DNA of 64,000 bases, from positions 181,011 through 245,010 of the forward strand of contig NZ_FUWO01000001.1 of assembly GCF_900167405.1 (NCBI RefSeq), read 5' to 3'. A program made the translations under genes and the position numbers. Below the pieces are notes generated by a model that saw only the letters and a program-made list of their open reading frames with translations, had not been told where the DNA came from and did no database searches. Below, piece after piece: positions 34,236 through 42,902 of the stretch; within the stretch, counting starts at the first letter, position 1; the number at the start of each line of letters is the position of its first letter. Origin of the DNA: Globicatella sulfidifaciens DSM 15739 (GTDB taxonomy: Bacteria; Bacillota; Bacilli; Lactobacillales; Aerococcaceae).

Positions 34236-34483
34236 TTAATAATGAAGACCGTGTGACTTATTTGAGTTGTTTATAGAGAGAGGGGTTAGTGCAACATCTT
34301 CGATCACTAAGTAAAGACCCTTCACCGGAATCTTGATGAACCACTATGAGACTTGTATAGAAGCGTAGTTAAGATCGTTATCACGCGTTAAGTGACTGAG
34401 GATAATCGGCAGATTATCAAGGTTTGGGTAAAACCACGTGATTAACGTCCCATTGATTGTTACGGCAGTCAATGGGATTTTTA
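34236..34483 (+). ncRNA. T-box leader RNA, probably histidine-responsive
   Basis: Features of a T-box: AGAGAGG bulge segment in stem I (about 34276), a stem III (GATAATC/GATTATC, 34401-34417), an antiterminator core AAGGTTTGGGTAAAACCACG (34419-34438), AACGTCCC, and a terminator CCCATTGA/TCAATGGG plus T run (34449-34482). The bulge TGGG would pair with a tRNA ending CCCA, i.e. discriminator C, which in bacteria points to tRNA-His. A CAC triplet (34342-34344) lies where a specifier could be. The core deviates from the usual AGGGTGGNACCGCG. Confidence 0.6.
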
Positions 34484-34974
34484 TTTTTAAAGTTCTTTGT
34501 CAAATGGTGTGGGTCACAGAAATTTTGGTCATTAAACACCGGTGTGTTGAATGGCTAATTTTTTCTAATTTGGCGTTTTTTTGTCTGCAATTCTTTTCTT
34601 CGGTTACATTTCCAAGGTTTGGATCATTTCCATATCTTACTTCTTACCAATCTACATCGATAGCTATGCTAATGAATTTACTCTCTAGATATGATATTTC
34701 TATTGGTCCAAATGAATTATTTTGTTTGGTTAACATGACTAATTCGGAGAAACAATTATCATCCTTTAAGTGTTCTGCCACACTAAATAAAAAAAGAGAT
34801 CAACGTTAGCTGACCTCACTTAATTATATATAGATAGTTTTTCCAATTAACTTAATAAGCATGTCCACTATAAACTGAAATTTAGTCTGTTATAATTCCG
34901 TCGTGATTGCTCGTCACGGACACTTAAGCCTGTTACCGACCGTCGTGAAATCGAGCGACTGACACTTCAGCCTG
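34484..34974. other. Region after T-box with no recognisable gene; tandem repeat at end
   Basis: No aminoacyl-tRNA synthetase, amino-acid transporter or biosynthesis gene follows the T-box. The only open frame (34438-34809) starts inside the terminator and looks spurious. 34787-34812 has a weak hairpin. From 34861 a GC-richer repeat begins that continues into the end of pyrD. Confidence 0.5.
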
Positions 34975-35004
34975 TCACCGGCCGTGGTGAAATCGAGCGA
35001 CTGA
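34921..35004. repeat. Two tandem 42-bp repeats overlapping the pyrD 3' end
   Basis: Units start CACTTAAGCC (34921) and CACTTCAGCC (34963), differ at only a few bases, and share GTGAAATCGAGCGACTGA. The pyrD stop codon falls in the second unit, so the last roughly ten PyrD residues (VARFHHGR) are repeat-encoded. Confidence 0.75.
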
Positions 35005-35907
35005 TACTTCATCTATTAGAGTCTCTAAGCTTTCAATGCCTAATTCATCCATTCGCTGAGGAAGTTGGCTAATAATTTCTGGACAAATCATCGGTTGATT
35101 ATAATTTTCTGTCCCAATTTGAACGGCTGATGCGCCGGCCATATACATTTCTAGAACATCATCTACGGTCTTTATGCCACCCACTCCAATAATCGGTATC
35201 TTAACTGCTCCAGCAACTTGATAAATCATCCTTAAGGCAATGTGTTTTACAGAAGTTCCAGATAAACCACCTGTAACCCCTCCTAAAATGGGTTGTCTAC
35301 TTTCTAAATTAAAGGCCATAGCCGTTATTGTATTAATCATTGTAATTGCGTCAGCCCCACCTTCTTCTGCTGCTTTTGCAATGCTAACAATATCCGTCAC
35401 ATTAGGCGTCAACTTAACATAGATGGGTAGATGAGTCACTGCTTTACATTGTTGGGTTAACTGTTTAACTACTTGCGGATCCGTGCCAAAAGAAATGCCT
35501 CCTTCTTTAATATTTGGACATGAAACATTAAGTTCAATCGCACGGACATTCTCAGCTTGAGAGATTCGTTGACACATCTCGACATAATCTTCTTCTTTGG
35601 ACCCCGCCACGCTTGCGATTACAGGAACATCATAATTCGCTAAGAATGGTAATTTCTCAGAAAGGACGGTCTTAATCCCCGGATTTTTCAAACCAACAGA
35701 GTTTAACACAGCGTCATCACGGTGCACATATTGTGGTACTGGGTTCCCTAATCTTTCTTCAAGCGTTGTACTCTTAATCACAATTGCTCCTAACACACCT
35801 AAGTCATAATATTTGGCGAAAGATTCACCATAGCCAAAACAGCCTGAAGCTGGCATAACAGGATTTTTTAAAACGATACCTGGTAATTTTACTTGCAATC
35901 GATTCAT
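34975..35907 (-). CDS. pyrD: Dihydroorotate dehydrogenase, class 1
   Basis: A 310-residue FMN enzyme oxidising dihydroorotate to orotate in pyrimidine synthesis. MPASGCFGYG opens the barrel; the catalytic cysteine is in ELNVSCPN (about residue 130), and late GVGGI and IGTENY bind FMN phosphate. The sequence resembles class 1B (NAD-linked), which needs PyrK, but no pyrK is adjacent. The C terminus runs into a tandem repeat and ends unusually. Single-gene unit here, although pyr genes are often clustered. Confidence 0.92.
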   Translation of the reverse strand: MNRLQVKLPGIVLKNPVMPASGCFGYGESFAKYYDLGVLGAIVIKSTTLEERLGNPVPQYVHRDDAVLNSVGLKNPGIKTVLSEKLPFLANYDVPVIASVAGSKEEDYVEMCQRISQAENVRAIELNVSCPNIKEGGISFGTDPQVVKQLTQQCKAVTHLPIYVKLTPNVTDIVSIAKAAEEGGADAITMINTITAMAFNLESRQPILGGVTGGLSGTSVKHIALRMIYQVAGAVKIPIIGVGGIKTVDDVLEMYMAGASAVQIGTENYNQPMICPEIISQLPQRMDELGIESLETLIDEVSVARFHHGR

Positions 35908-36056
35908 AGTCTACCTCCTAATAATTAAACTGTGAGTGAATTCCCAACGATTTGTCTATCAACTAAAATCAGCACACACATCCATGGCCTGTATGGCAGT
36001 TGACTCAATTAATTTCCCTCTCATTCATAACATTTTTTCATTTTCCCCTCCTATAC

Positions 36057-36105
36057 AAAGAAGACCTCTCCTTCAACGCGGGCATGCGGAAAGAAGAGGT
36101 CCTGA
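36057..36105 (-). promoter_or_regulatory. Leader hairpin upstream of pyrD
   Basis: Inverted repeat GAAGACCTCT/AGAGGTC (about 36059-36102) on the pyrD 5' side, 150 bases before the start. Its minus strand reads GAAGGAGAGGTCTTC, loosely like a PyrR-binding loop, so an attenuator is possible but weakly supported. Confidence 0.35.
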
Positions 36106-36671
36106 AACGGCCACTTTTCATTACATACCTTCCCCGCCTCACAGGACGGTCGTTAAAGGATTGTATTTTTTAGTAATTATACATGAAATATTTCTAATGT
36201 AAAGGTTTAATTTATCGTTTTGAATTAATTTAGTAAGGATGTTCATAATAAACTGAAATCGGGTCGGGAAGTATGCGGCGTGATTGCTTGCTACGGAGGA
36301 TTTGGTAGTTATTGGCCATCACTAACTCGCACGACGGATACTGCTTTACTTTCCTACCACTTTATTGATTTTTAAAGGAGTGTTAAGACAATATATCAAT
36401 AATTAATGGCGATTTATTTGGAAAAACCTTAATGTTCTCGGCTATCTGTCCGTCATGATTGCTTGCTACGGACAGTTATGGCAGTTGAATTTCCGTCGTT
36501 CAACTGCGCGACGGAAATTTTTCTCCTTATCTATCACTCCAAATGGAGTAACGATTCATCGATAGACTCTCCTGTTAGCTCCTCTGTAACTAATAATCCT
36601 TCCTTCTCATGGACTGGGAAGCCTATTTAAATACACAGTATAAAACACATACATTTTAATTACATAGAATA
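36106..36671. repeat. GC-richer interspersed repeats (GTGATTGCTTGCTACGGA family)
   Basis: No gene in this stretch. About 36238-36300 matches 34861-34921 (ATAAACTGAAAT, then GCGTGATTGCTTGCTACGGA versus GTCGTGATTGCTCGTCACGGA). A third copy is at about 36450-36475 (GTCATGATTGCTTGCTACGGA). Each is followed by imperfect inverted sequence ending near GCGACGG or GCACGACGG, so each may fold. Confidence 0.55.
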
Positions 36672-37000
36672 CGGGAGTGGACAAGAAGTAGAAAATCAAA
36701 TGATTTTCGCTTCGTCTACCCACCCCCCGCAAAGTTGGGAGTAGATCAGAAGTAGAAAATTGAATAATTTTCGCTTCGTTGGCCTACCCCCGCAAAGTTG
36801 AGTAGGTCTCAAGCAAGTCATTAAGACGCAGGTTGAGACCACTCAACCACTGCGCTTTTAATTTAATAACAATAACTTGATTGAGTTTACCAAATTTATC
36901 TTTAACCTCATTAAGACGAAGATTGAGACCACTCAACCACTGCGCTTAGAATGAAATAGATATGCCTGAACAGAATTTAAAAAGTTTTTGCCCAACCTCT
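36672..37000. repeat. Composite hairpin repeat, two caps and two 90-bp units
   Basis: Two cap hairpins (GAAAATCAAATGATTTTC at about 36692 and GAAAATTGAATAATTTTC at about 36755) are each bounded by GGGAGT... and CTACCC/CACCCC. Then comes GCAAAGTTGAGTAGGTCTCAAGC and two units ending ACTCAACCACTGCGCTT, 90 bases apart (36847 and 36937). The tail GAATGAAATAGATATGCCTGAACAG matches that of 18211. Confidence 0.85.
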
Positions 37001-37086
37001 TAAAATCCATAATTGCACCGGCCTTCAGCAATTCAAGTGACATAATTAAAAACTCTGATAGAATGAGAGAAAAGGAGTGATTTTAC

Positions 37087-37563
37087 ATGATAAGTGAAAA
37101 AGATTTAGAGTACTTAGAGCGTTGTGTTGCCTTAGCGGAGACGGCACTGAACGAGGGTGATGAGCCTTTTGGTTCGATTCTTGTATCCAAAGAGGGAGAA
37201 ATTCTCTTTGAAGATTACAACCATGTATCTGGTGGGGATTCTACCCAACACCCAGAATTCGCTATCGCACGCTGGGCGGCTGAGAATTTATCTCCTGAAG
37301 ACCGTGCTCAGGCAACTGTATATACTTCTGGTGAACATTGCCCCATGTGTTCAGCAGCTCATGCTTGGGTAGGCTTAGGACGTATTGTCTATGCAAGTTC
37401 TTCAGTTCAATTACAAGCTTGGCAGAAAGAATTAGGTGTTGAGCCTTCACCAGTTAAGAACTTAGCGATTGAAGATGTCATCCTTGATGCAAACGTTGAC
37501 GGACCTGCTCCGGAATTAGCTGAACGCGTAAAACAATTGCACGTCAAATTACACCAAAAATAA
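37087..37563 (+). CDS. Nucleoside deaminase (cytidine/guanine deaminase fold)
   Basis: A 158-residue zinc-dependent deaminase. Zinc ligands and the proton shuttle appear as HPEFAIARWA (His and Glu, about 58-60) and SGEHCPMCSAAHAW (C-x2-C, about 87-90). The length and this spacing fit guanine deaminase-like proteins more than the tRNA deaminase TadA, but the substrate is undetermined. AAAGGAG lies 9 bases before ATG. It directly follows a composite hairpin repeat. Confidence 0.85.
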   Translation: MISEKDLEYLERCVALAETALNEGDEPFGSILVSKEGEILFEDYNHVSGGDSTQHPEFAIARWAAENLSPEDRAQATVYTSGEHCPMCSAAHAWVGLGRIVYASSSVQLQAWQKELGVEPSPVKNLAIEDVILDANVDGPAPELAERVKQLHVKLHQK

Positions 37564-37609
37564 GACTAGTTAATATTGTATTTTCAAAATATTGTAATTA
37601 TTAGAAAGT

Positions 37610-37822
37610 ATGTTATACATAGATAAGCTCGATAACAAAGTTGCATTAATTTATGCTGGAACTTCAGGTATTGCTGAAATAACCGCCCTACTATACACTA
37701 AAAAAAGAGCTAAAGTAGCCATCGTTGGTCACAATGAGAAACGGCCTAAAGCCATCTTAGATAAAGATAGCCAATCCATTAAAGAGAGTGTTAAGGGAAC
37801 TCGACCTCTTTGGAATGATTGA
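37610..37822 (+). pseudogene. Short-chain dehydrogenase/reductase fragment
   Basis: The first 45 residues (DKLDNKVALIYAGTSGIAEITALLYTKKRAKVAIVG, read in segments) follow the SDR Rossmann start, where T-G-x3-G-x-G has become A-G-x3-G-x-A. The rest of the enzyme, including the Y-x3-K active site, is absent and the frame stops at residue 70. A clear remnant. Confidence 0.75.
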
Positions 37823-37869
37823 TAGCTTGTATAATGGAGTATGTTGATACTGAAAGTTCAGAATTAGTG

Positions 37870-38058
37870 ATCACCACATAAATGGGTTACTGAAGAGGAA
37901 TTAACTGCTTTAGAATCTGATGCAGAAACTGATGAAGAAGAAACAATAAACTCTTCTAATAGTCAAACTAGCTAAGAATCTGAATCAGAAAGCGAAAGCA
38001 CTGAAAAATAATTAAATTAAATAAACTTTTGGCAGGTCATGATGGGTCTGCCTTTTTT
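37870..38058 (+). pseudogene. Acidic C-terminal gene fragment with its terminator
   Basis: Reading WVTEEELTALESDAETDEEE, then SSNSQTS, a TAG at about 37973, and SESESESTEK suggests the acidic, Ser/Glu-rich tail of a larger protein with an internal stop. The parent protein is not identifiable. A hairpin GGCAGGTC/GGTCTGCC plus TTTTTT (38031-38058) is its preserved terminator. Confidence 0.5.
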
Positions 38059-38162
38059 AGATACTGAAATGCTCTGGATTTATTATGAGTATATTATTTC
38101 TTGAGAATACGATTGAAGGTTATAATGTAACTGATTATTAAGCATATAAGGAGGTTTAACTC

Positions 38163-39254
38163 ATGAAGTATTTCTTTTGGCTAGTTATGCTAATGTTTAT
38201 TGCCTTTGTAGTATATATATTTCTTGGGCCGTTGAAGTTTTTTATCGATGTAGGCAACCATGACCCTAATGCTATTGCGAACACAAATTTTTTGAAAGCG
38301 ATTGAATCTTATGATGGTCAAACTGTGTCTTCTGAAGCCGAGTTGAGAGAGCGTCTATTAGTATTGGATAATTACTTTGACGATGCTACCCCTCCGGACA
38401 AAAAAGAAGACTCGGTAACAGAAATCAATACTTCACATATTCAAGCTCTTTTTGGTAAGGCGGACCAGATTATTTCTTTCGATAACATGCCCTTTACTGA
38501 TATGGTCTATCAATATGATATTGGTCATGATACTCTAAGCTTTCACGAAAAGGAAGAGGCAATTATTGAATATGTTATGGAAGATGTTTCTGATGAGGCT
38601 TATGACAAAGAAGAATTAGATACCTTATTCCTATCGGTTGTGGATACTTTCTACCAATCTGACAAAAGCTCAGAAGGCTTATCCATCGAAGACTACCCTC
38701 ATTATGTTAATCAACTTCCTCCTAGTCGAAAGATTCAGCAAAATGGCTGGAATTTCCCTATAGCTAGAGATAAATTTATTCATTATTTTGATACCGGAGA
38801 AACTGACTCTTCCCCTATTAACTACTTGGGATTCATTTTCTGGGAGACCTTTGAAGGCGTACAATTACGTTATATAGAACGGCATTTGGGACGAGAATTG
38901 GACACATCTAGCTATCAGTTTGACGACATTCAAGAGAGTTTTAATAACTTCAATGATTTGTTAAGTGAAGATGAGGATAATCCTCCGCTCATACAGTTAA
39001 TAGAATTAATTGATGCTTTTGGTCCTATCAGACACCTTCGTTATTCCTATAAAATTTCTGTTATTGATGTGTCTTGGGCCTTCCATAACGGGAATGAATG
39101 GTATGAACTGACCGCCAAAGTCGAGTTAAATCCATCGGTGGAACTTAGAGCCTTAGACGATTTGACTGAGTTGAAAGTCAGTGAATTAAAATTCAAGCCG
39201 ATTAAAGACACTGATTATATCATTAATACCCATGCTTTTATTGCCAAGGAGTAA
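38163..39254 (+). CDS. Unrecognised membrane-anchored protein
   Basis: A 363-residue protein that I cannot assign. One N-terminal hydrophobic helix (residues 3-24, few preceding charges) is followed by a large, acidic, cysteine-free soluble part, rich in Asp, Glu and aromatic residues, probably outside the membrane. AAGGAGG lies 7 bases before the ATG. Downstream, after a decayed monooxygenase gene, come two further unknown exported proteins; shared function is a guess from proximity only. Confidence 0.75.
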   Translation: MKYFFWLVMLMFIAFVVYIFLGPLKFFIDVGNHDPNAIANTNFLKAIESYDGQTVSSEAELRERLLVLDNYFDDATPPDKKEDSVTEINTSHIQALFGKADQIISFDNMPFTDMVYQYDIGHDTLSFHEKEEAIIEYVMEDVSDEAYDKEELDTLFLSVVDTFYQSDKSSEGLSIEDYPHYVNQLPPSRKIQQNGWNFPIARDKFIHYFDTGETDSSPINYLGFIFWETFEGVQLRYIERHLGRELDTSSYQFDDIQESFNNFNDLLSEDEDNPPLIQLIELIDAFGPIRHLRYSYKISVIDVSWAFHNGNEWYELTAKVELNPSVELRALDDLTELKVSELKFKPIKDTDYIINTHAFIAKE

Positions 39255-39408
39255 AATGAGGATATAAATTAATTTCAATTAGAGTGAGTGCAATAAGTTA
39301 TGAAGAATTTGTTGATGGATTATAGTTAAAGTGAAAATCTGGCTCGTCTACTAATAATAAGAGGAATCGCTATTGTGTGAATGGTTACATATCAGCTGCC
39401 CAAGGATA

Positions 39409-39669
39409 ATGCGATTGATTTTTGAATTAGTATTAGATGCTGTGAAAGAAATGGAAAAGGTCGAAGGTTGCTATATTTATAGCGTCGGAATTGCTACTGA
39501 AGATCATTCAAAAGTCTATATCTATGAAGTTTAGGAAAATCAAGAAATCTACGCAAACTCATTAATAATGGATGTGTTCCGAAATCTGATTACTGAAGCC
39601 AAGCCTTTTATCACAGACATGCAATATTATCCAACTTTAACCATTAAAGGTGGAAAAGGTCTAAAATAG
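39409..39669 (+). pseudogene. Antibiotic-biosynthesis-monooxygenase (ABM) domain fragment with internal stop
   Basis: The frame reads FELVLDAVKEMEKVEGCYIYSVG ... VYIYEV-stop-ENQEIYANS ... FITDMQYYPTLTIKGGKGLK. The pattern, especially YEVWENQE and a late GGKG, is that of ABM/quinol monooxygenase-like proteins. TAG at 39532-39534 stands where TGG (Trp) is expected. The N terminus is also missing. Confidence 0.7.
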
Positions 39670-39690
39670 ACTCAAAAATTCAACATTAAT

Positions 39691-39744
39691 AAAGAGTGGT
39701 TTCAATCTTGTGCTTAACTATCCAGTAATAAATCACTCTTTTTT
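39691..39744 (+). terminator. Terminator after the ABM fragment
   Basis: AAAGAGTGGTTT and AAATCACTCTTTTTT form the stem, with an intervening loop of about 28 bases. Confidence 0.7.
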
Positions 39745-39901
39745 GTATTAACTAATAGAGTGCTATATTAAGACTACAAAATTAAAAAACTTTTAAAACA
39801 ATTCAACAAAGTCAATTTTTTTAAAAGTATATAATTAGGAAAACGTTTTCTTTTAGTATATGATAATTCTATAGACAAATTAAATTGAAAGGATGATCGC
39901 G

Positions 39902-41491
39902 GTGAAAAAGATAATCAGTTGCTTAATCTTGTTGAGCTTGATAAGACCATTGAGTGTACAGGCACAAACGATGTCATCAATTTTTGATGCCGATCCCTCT
40001 TACAATGCTAGACCTTATTCTCATAGCGGCTTAACTAATCGAATCATTGAAGAGATCAAATCAGCCTTCAATATTAATTCGAATGAGGAATTTCTATCAG
40101 AATTTCATGCTCATTCTGCGGGTCCTATTGTAATGATTCCTACTAAGAATGATGCTAATCTATCGATTACTGTATGGGATGGCATGGAGGGCGATGAACT
40201 GTATATCTATCTACGACTATCCTCCAATAAAGTCATTGATTTTAATACCTTTTTAACATTAATACAATTAATTGAACCTAATATGAATTCAGAAGATTTA
40301 CAAAGTTTCTATAACCAATGGCAAGCCCAATTGGATGAGAATCACAAAGCTTCAATAAATGGTCATGAATTCCACAGCTATGGATTGAATCATTCGTCTA
40401 ATCCCAACCAACATGTTAACCAAATTGAGATACGATTCAATTTCCCACTGACAACCTTTGAGGATGAAGAGTTAACTAATTTATCTGGCTCGTTTTATGA
40501 TACAACAAAAGAATTTCCTAGTATTTACGATCATTCCAATTCAGATGCAACGGTCTATCTCGACCGCATGTATATCAATAACTTGTTATATGAGCTTCAA
40601 CAAACTTTTGGCTTTGATTTGACGGAAAACCACCTAAGTGCTTGGGGAGGTACCGTTTACTTTTATCCGACTGAATTGGCTGAATTAGGAAGGTTGAATG
40701 AGTTCTATCTATTCAGCGGAGAAACTTCTTCATACCAAACCATTGAGCTACGGTTTACGCACGCTTATGAAGAAGATAATCCTGATATTAAAGCGAATCA
40801 ACTTCTAATGATTAAATCTTACTTCCACCTATTCGCTAAGCTACTGAACCCTTATTTAACTGAGAAAGAGATTAATTCTGCCTTTGACAACTATACCGAA
40901 GAAGGTAATACAGAACTTGGTGATATCGTTATTAGGCGCGAAGGTTTCACTGATAATACTATAAGTATGTCACGACGCGTCCGATACAAACTAGAGGATG
41001 TTCAGCTAGACTATATCTTAAGTGTACCTGACAACCAAGCCAGCCAAGTCTTAATACCATCAGAGACGATGTATGAAGCAACAGTCCCTCAAATCAACCC
41101 CGTTGAGAAAATCTTTGCCCAAACTAACTATGATCATTCAAATATTGGCGAAGTTTTTGGTAGTGATGCTAACTTAAAAAAACATTATGAAGATAAGGTT
41201 ATTCAAGTACTTAATGCCCTCCCTCACCACAAAGAGGTGTTAGAAATTTCAGGAGACATTTTATTGGACTCTCCTGATAATTGGATGATCGTCGAGCCAA
41301 AGAGCGACGAGGATTTTCAATATCAAGTCTATATAGGTGACCTTGATTTTGATATTGATGAGCCTGTTGAGATTCAAGCCTATAATTTGGGAATACAATT
41401 AATAGACAGAAAAAACCTCATGTTGATTCCGATAACAATCAAACAAAATGGGCAAACAATCTACAGCTTAGGAGGCGATATGAATGAATAG
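39902..41491 (+). CDS. Unrecognised secreted protein with internal duplication
   Basis: A 529-residue protein. The GTG at 39902, 9-11 bases after AAAGGA, gives a clean Sec signal peptide (MKKIISCLILLSLIRPLSVQAQ). The upstream ATG abuts the ribosome site and is less likely. Two regions look alike: LTNRIIEEIKSAFNINSNEEFLSEF (about 45-70) with NNLLYELQQTFGFDLTENHLSAW (about 220-243), and FLTLIQLIEPNMNSEDL with YFHLFAKLLNPYLTEKEI, indicating a duplicated domain. No known motif. Overlaps the next gene by 8 bases, so they are coupled. Confidence 0.75.
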   Translation: MKKIISCLILLSLIRPLSVQAQTMSSIFDADPSYNARPYSHSGLTNRIIEEIKSAFNINSNEEFLSEFHAHSAGPIVMIPTKNDANLSITVWDGMEGDELYIYLRLSSNKVIDFNTFLTLIQLIEPNMNSEDLQSFYNQWQAQLDENHKASINGHEFHSYGLNHSSNPNQHVNQIEIRFNFPLTTFEDEELTNLSGSFYDTTKEFPSIYDHSNSDATVYLDRMYINNLLYELQQTFGFDLTENHLSAWGGTVYFYPTELAELGRLNEFYLFSGETSSYQTIELRFTHAYEEDNPDIKANQLLMIKSYFHLFAKLLNPYLTEKEINSAFDNYTEEGNTELGDIVIRREGFTDNTISMSRRVRYKLEDVQLDYILSVPDNQASQVLIPSETMYEATVPQINPVEKIFAQTNYDHSNIGEVFGSDANLKKHYEDKVIQVLNALPHHKEVLEISGDILLDSPDNWMIVEPKSDEDFQYQVYIGDLDFDIDEPVEIQAYNLGIQLIDRKNLMLIPITIKQNGQTIYSLGGDMNE

Positions 41492-42197
41492 AAAACTGAC
41501 TTTCAGTTTATTGGTTGTTGCTGTACTGTCAGTAATTTTTGTCGGGTTTGCGAAAAATCAAACCAATCGTCCTGTTCATAGCAAACTCTCCGATAATATG
41601 ATTATATATGCCAACGTTCCTCCTAATCGATTTCGTGATAAAATCTCGTCCTTGAACCCAACGACTACCACAGGACCGTGCTTTACGAACTTATCTGAAC
41701 AGCAACTCATGGAAAAGTCTAAGTTTAATGCAGAACATCTCACTGCCAACGCGATTAATGATGAATACTTAAAATTCCAAGGTGCACGAGTGAATCTCGC
41801 TAACGAACAGATTCGCATTGGAACTAGAGACTACAGTTATAAAGAAATGAGTAATCAGGCCGGCACTACTTCTTACACCTTATCAGAGGGCGGAGATGAT
41901 GTGATAAGCCCTGCTAACTTAACCTTATTAATTCGACAAGCCCAGTCTGAAATCAAAGACCGAAATCAAACTATCTGGTCGGCGACAAGATGGGGACTTG
42001 CACTCTTTATCATCATGTCAGTGATTGGATTATTGTTACTATTCAACATCGAATCTATCTCGGAGGTGTTGATAAGTCTAGTCATTAAAGATGCAAGTCC
42101 GGGTCCCTTAGTTAAATTATCTGTCGGTGTGAGTGCGTTCATTTTAATTGCAACTAGCTTGTTGGTTTTATTCCAAGCTTATCAAACCATTAGTTAA
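41484..42197 (+). CDS. Unrecognised membrane protein coupled to the secreted protein
   Basis: A 237-residue protein. It has an N-terminal helix (residues 5-23), a polar extracellular part of about 140 residues with one cysteine, and two C-terminal helices (about 166-188 and 210-232). AGGAGG precedes the ATG, and the start overlaps the upstream stop by 8 bases, which implies a joint role with the secreted partner. No domain recognised. A terminator follows, closing a two-gene operon. Confidence 0.75.
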   Translation: MNRKLTFSLLVVAVLSVIFVGFAKNQTNRPVHSKLSDNMIIYANVPPNRFRDKISSLNPTTTTGPCFTNLSEQQLMEKSKFNAEHLTANAINDEYLKFQGARVNLANEQIRIGTRDYSYKEMSNQAGTTSYTLSEGGDDVISPANLTLLIRQAQSEIKDRNQTIWSATRWGLALFIIMSVIGLLLLFNIESISEVLISLVIKDASPGPLVKLSVGVSAFILIATSLLVLFQAYQTIS

Positions 42198-42208
42198 CGA
42201 TTTGAACA

Positions 42209-42255
42209 AATAAAAATTCTGAGTCAATCCCAATAAGGAGACCCAGAATTTTTTT
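42209..42255. terminator. Bidirectional terminator
   Basis: AAAAATTCTGAGTC and GACCCAGAATTTTTTT form an imperfect stem between convergent genes. Confidence 0.75.
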
Positions 42256-42261
42256 ACTTAT

Positions 42262-42573
42262 TTATGGACGAATATAAGCATATCCTTCCATTTGTTTCTT
42301 AGCGATCTCAACAACACCCGAATCTACCACACGTATGAGTGAGTTTATGCGGTCTTTATTGATCTTTTGTTTATTTAAGGAATTCTGACAAGCCACTATA
42401 TCTACCTGATTCAAAATCTTATCACTCAATTCATCATTGAGATAATAATTCACCGCATGACCATTCGCAACAATGGATATTTTAGCATCCGCTTCTTCAG
42501 CTAAAAAATTATTTACATTCGAAAGAATCATATGCCATCGCTCTTCTTCATTGATATGAAACACTACTTGCAT
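42262..42573 (-). CDS. DsrE-family protein
   Basis: A 103-residue DsrE/F-fold protein. The ATG at 42573 follows AAAGGAG and gives MQVVFHINEEERWHMILSNVNNFL, typical for small DsrE-like proteins; NVDIVAC-type and late SGVVEIAKKQMEGYAYIRP match the C-terminal part. Family members handle sulfur or are of unknown role; the cysteine in VDIVACQNSL could be the sulfur carrier. Single-gene unit. Confidence 0.8.
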   Translation of the reverse strand: MQVVFHINEEERWHMILSNVNNFLAEEADAKISIVANGHAVNYYLNDELSDKILNQVDIVACQNSLNKQKINKDRINSLIRVVDSGVVEIAKKQMEGYAYIRP

Positions 42574-42658
42574 ACCTTTGACTCCTTTATTATTTAATGT
42601 CATCATTGGGTTGGGCTAAGTTAAAGCCTTTGGCTGTCAACCCATCTCCTTCATGAGT

Positions 42659-42861
42659 TTATAAATCAACTATCACATGTCCATAAAATAATTGAATATC
42701 GAGATGTTGATTGGCTTCCACTGCGAGGACGCCCACTTTATTGTGAAAGCTTTGACTTCTTTAGAATTTTTGAATTTATTTGATTTACTTATGCGTTTTT
42801 CCTCTTCTAATTCCCAGTTGTCTAGTTGACTAATTCTTTCTCGAATCTCTCCTGAATTCAA
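42659..42861 (-). pseudogene. Pterin-4a-carbinolamine dehydratase-like fragment, frameshifted
   Basis: The first frame has IRERISQLDNWELEEEKRISKSNKFKNSKEVKAFTIK, the N-terminal half of PCD/DCoH proteins. At about 42743 the frame shifts; GVLAVEANQHLDIQLFYGHVIVDL continues in another frame with the remains of the H-H-P motif. It ends before the usual C-terminal third. Probably a dead gene. Confidence 0.7.
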
Positions 42862-42902
42862 CCTTTCATTTAACCAACTTTATTGTTCTAAAAACATAAA
42901 AA

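Noticed and set aside
34438..34809. Open frame of 123 codons directly after the T-box.
   Set aside because: It starts inside the T-box terminator, has no ribosome site, mixed composition and no recognisable domain.
36057..36105. PyrR-type attenuator for pyrD.
   Set aside because: The hairpin is real, but the loop does not fit the PyrR consensus well; kept only as a low-confidence regulatory hairpin.
35936..36202. Open frame upstream of pyrD on the plus strand.
   Set aside because: Overlaps the pyrD promoter/leader region, lacks a ribosome site and has a composition typical of non-coding DNA.
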